A stretch of 64,000 nucleotides of DNA from Hyphomonadaceae bacterium ML37 (GTDB lineage: Bacteria > Pseudomonadota > Alphaproteobacteria > Caulobacterales > Maricaulaceae), in NCBI GenBank assembly GCA_027627685.1, contig CP091241.1, positions 2,047,191-2,111,190 on the forward strand. The letters run 5' to 3'. The position numbers and the translations under genes were made by a program. Below the pieces are notes generated by a model. The model was not told where the DNA came from and ran no database searches. It worked only from the letters and a program-made list of their open reading frames with translations. Positions 62,070-64,000 of this stretch are shown in pieces. Positions within the stretch are counted from its first letter, which is position 1, and each line of letters opens with the position of its first letter.

Positions 62070-63753
62070 AGCGTTCCCGGAAGCGTTGCACCACGCGCAG
62101 CGCGATGATGTTGAGCATCAAGGTCATGATGAACAGCACCAGGCCCAGCGCGAACGCGGCCAGGGTCTTGGAGCTGTCAAACTCCTGGTCGCCGGTGAGC
62201 AGGGTGACGATCTGCACGGTGATGGTGGTCACCGATTCCAGCGGGTTCGCGGTCAGATTGGCGCCCTGACCGGCGGCCATCACGACGATCATGGTCTCGC
62301 CGATGGCGCGCGACACGCCCAGCAGCACCGCGCCCACCACGCCCGGCAGGGCGGCGGGCAGCACCACATGGCGGATCGCTTCGGACTTGGTGGCGCCCAT
62401 GGCGTAGGCGCCGTCGCGCAAGGTTTGCGGCACGGCGTTGATCACGTCATCCGACAGCGACGAAATGAACGGGATGATCATCACCCCCATCACGAGGCCC
62501 GCCGACAGCGCGCTCTGGGTGACGGCGTCTTCATAGCCCAGGAACAGCGCGAAATCGCGCAGGAACGGCCCGACCGTCAAAAGCGCGAAGAAGCCGTAGA
62601 CCACGGTGGGCACGCCCGCGAGCACCTCAAGGACCGGCTTGACCACGGCGCGCACGCGCGGCGTGGCGTATTCGGACATGTAGATGGCTGAAAACAGACC
62701 CACCGGCACGGCGACAAACATCGCGATGGCGGTGATCAGCGCCGTGCCGGCGAACAGCGGCACGGCCCCGAACGCGCCCGACTGGCCGATCTGGTCGGCG
62801 CGGATGGCGATCTGCGGGCTCCACTGCAGGCCGAACAGGAAATGATCCAGGCGCCAGTTGATGGCGGCGAAAAAGCGCAGCGATTCAAACAAAAGCGAGA
62901 ACACGATGCCCAGCGTGGTCAGGATGGCGATCAGCGAGGCGATCATCAGCATCGCGCTGATCACCGATTCCACGCGGTTGCGCGCCCGGAAGGACGCCTT
63001 CACCCGCGAGCGCGCCCAGGCCAGCCCGCCGACCGCCAGCGCCAGCACCACGCCGGCCGCGGCGAAGCGGAACATGTCTTCCACCGGGCGCATGGCCAGC
63101 GCCGCGGCGCGCAGTTCCGGCGTGTTGCGGCTGGCCAGCCCTGCCCCGAACGCGATGGCGCGGGCATCGGCCAGGAAAAGCTGGCGGCGTTCGCGCGGAC
63201 TGATCCAGTACTCAAACCCGGCGCGCGCGCGAATGCCCGCCTCGCTGGACGGCGCGCGCGCCGCGACCGACCGAACAATCTCGCTGCGGCGCTGTTCCAG
63301 CTGCGCGCCGATCTCGGTCAGGCGGGTGGTCTGGCGGGCCAGCGCGCTTTGAAAGTCTTGCGGGTCGAGGCCGGTATCGCGCGCCTGGCTGATGGCGTCG
63401 CGCGCCTCCAGCGCATCGGCCTCAGCGTCGGCGGCCTCGGCCAGCAAATCCAGATACGCCGCGTCATTTTCAAGCTGGCGGTCAAACTCGGCGATCAGCG
63501 GCGCGGCCTCGCGCTCCAGCTGGGTCATGGCCAGCGTGTTCACCAGCCCGGCGCCAAACGCGCCATAGGCCGCCAGCACCAGCAGCGCCGGACCGCCAGT
63601 CCACAGGGCGATGTAATATCCATAGTAATTGGGCAGCGAATGCAGCCGGTCTCGGGCGCCGGAACGCGCGGCGAGGGCCCGGCGCCGCCCGATCAGAAAA
63701 CCGAACGCCGTCAGAACCAGCAGCGTCAGCGCCAGGATGACCGAAATCTGCAT
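62062..63753 (-). CDS. pstC: Phosphate ABC transporter permease PstC, with a long periplasmic region
   Basis: 563 residues. N-terminal helix (ISVILALTLLVLTAFGFLIG), a second helix near residue 55, a coiled-coil-rich stretch (DRQLENDAAYLDLLAEAADA then EADALEARDAISQ) and the permease core with FVAVPVGLFSAIYMSEYATPRVRAVVKPVLEVLAGVPTVVYGFFALL and VPQTLRDGAYAMGATKSEAIRHVVLPAALPGVV (EAA loop). Overlaps pstA by 8 nt. Large like its partner, so the two insertions may contact each other. Confidence 0.95.
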   Translation of the reverse strand: MQISVILALTLLVLTAFGFLIGRRRALAARSGARDRLHSLPNYYGYYIALWTGGPALLVLAAYGAFGAGLVNTLAMTQLEREAAPLIAEFDRQLENDAAYLDLLAEAADAEADALEARDAISQARDTGLDPQDFQSALARQTTRLTEIGAQLEQRRSEIVRSVAARAPSSEAGIRARAGFEYWISPRERRQLFLADARAIAFGAGLASRNTPELRAAALAMRPVEDMFRFAAAGVVLALAVGGLAWARSRVKASFRARNRVESVISAMLMIASLIAILTTLGIVFSLLFESLRFFAAINWRLDHFLFGLQWSPQIAIRADQIGQSGAFGAVPLFAGTALITAIAMFVAVPVGLFSAIYMSEYATPRVRAVVKPVLEVLAGVPTVVYGFFALLTVGPFLRDFALFLGYEDAVTQSALSAGLVMGVMIIPFISSLSDDVINAVPQTLRDGAYAMGATKSEAIRHVVLPAALPGVVGAVLLGVSRAIGETMIVVMAAGQGANLTANPLESVTTITVQIVTLLTGDQEFDSSKTLAAFALGLVLFIMTLMLNIIALRVVQRFRERYE

Positions 63754-63857
63754 GTGCGTTCCGGGCGCGCCGTCCCCAAACCTGTCATGGTGACCGCAGC
63801 GGACGCGCCTTCGCCGCGATTGAGCGGCAGACCATGCGCGGACTCAGTCACCTGATT

Positions 63858-63886
63858 ATGACACTTGACCTACACTTTTGTGACAG
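63858..63886 (-). promoter_or_regulatory. PHO box upstream of pstC
   Basis: On the minus strand three 7-bp units at 11-bp spacing: CTGTCAC (63886-63880), GTGTAGG (63875-63869), GTGTCAT (63864-63858), close to the CTGTCAT unit bound by PhoB. The first two units overlap the phoR stop codon. Located about 105 nt before the pstC start. Confidence 0.7.
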
Positions 63887-64000
63887 CGTCAGCCCTGTTT
63901 TCCCCGGCTTCAGCGGTCTCGGGGTCCGGCGCGGCGGCTTCGCTGCTTTCGACGGCTTTTTTCGCCGGCGCCAGGGCGAGAAACACGGAAAAGACCGTCC
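63870..64000 (-). CDS. phoR: PhoR sensor kinase, C-terminal end only (runs off the right edge)
   Basis: The frame reads TVFSVFLALAPAKKAVESSE and ends GENRADAVTKV with a TAG at 63870-63872. TVFSVFLxL is the end of the HATPase domain (G2-box form GxGTxFxVxLP) of sensor kinases, and the place, upstream of pstCAB-phoUB, is that of phoR. Only 43 codons are visible; the assignment rests on this motif and the context. Confidence 0.75.
   Translation of the reverse strand, partial: TVFSVFLALAPAKKAVESSEAAAPDPETAEAGENRADAVTKV

Overview
The window is high-GC DNA from an alphaproteobacterium. It probably comes from the Caulobacterales/Maricaulales (Hyphomonadaceae-like) lineage. The evidence is a gcrA cell-cycle regulator with a GANTC site and a DnaA-box-like site upstream, a Rhodobacter/Caulobacter-type gene transfer agent (GTA) cluster, a full aa3 cytochrome c oxidase operon with SURF1 and CtaG, and a phoR-pstCAB-phoUB operon. 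The genus is an inference. I found no rRNA, tRNA, CRISPR array, transposase or integrase.

Region by region: 1-11.3 kb is a GTA structural cluster on the minus strand, from small terminase (g1) down to the NlpC/P60 peptidase (g14, cut by the left edge). The order is canonical, but a head-tail stopper (g7) is missing, a plus-strand lipoprotein gene and an SRPBCC-domain gene are interleaved, and palindromic repeats sit in several gaps. 11.6-18.8 kb holds an unidentified ORF, DUF1491, a BcsB-like envelope protein, an unknown exported protein, gcrA, and an overlapping pabC-pabB-phosphatase operon. 19.0-26.4 kb is a minus-strand beta-oxidation operon (MerR regulator, two acyl-CoA dehydrogenases, thiolase, a glycine-zipper membrane peptide, FadJ) ending in a strong terminator, with a LiuR-like operator at its head. 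26.4-31.3 kb has an exported TPR protein, an ATP-dependent DNA ligase and an S9 peptidase.

31.6-32.84 kb is a clearly lower-GC island with a RelA/SpoT-type nucleotide synthetase and a convergent Cys/His-rich mini-protein. It abuts the end of a carboxyltransferase (pccB-like) gene. 34.4-37.4 kb has a TetR regulator, a lipoprotein methyltransferase-like protein, TlyA and a cold-shock gene with a structured leader. 37.4-43.9 kb is the ctaC-ctaD-ctaB-small-ctaG-ctaE-DUF983-SURF1 operon behind a good sigma-70-type promoter. 44.0-47.1 kb has a TPR protein, N-carbamoylputrescine amidase and a GNAT-nitrilase fusion. 47.4-54.0 kb is fabD-[low-GC wHTH/TM gene]-fabG-acpP-fabF-mltG-yicC-gmk. 54.05-54.65 kb is a Phd/RelE-type toxin-antitoxin pair with its own operator. 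54.66-56.28 kb is rpsF-rpsR-rplI. 56.4-57.9 kb has 3-hydroxybutyrate dehydrogenase and a short Rieske protein. 57.9-64 kb is the Pho regulon operon, with a three-unit PHO box at the end of phoR.

Two dispersed inverted-repeat families run through the intergenic space: A (about 155 bp, C/T-rich ends, two hairpins) and B (about 115-123 bp, ends pairing around CCGGGAA, variable inner hairpins). The less ordinary signals are the remodelled GTA cluster, the RSH island, the wHTH/TM gene lodged among the fab genes, the B-family repeats with apparent compensatory changes, and a cloverleaf-like inverted repeat inside the GTA cluster.
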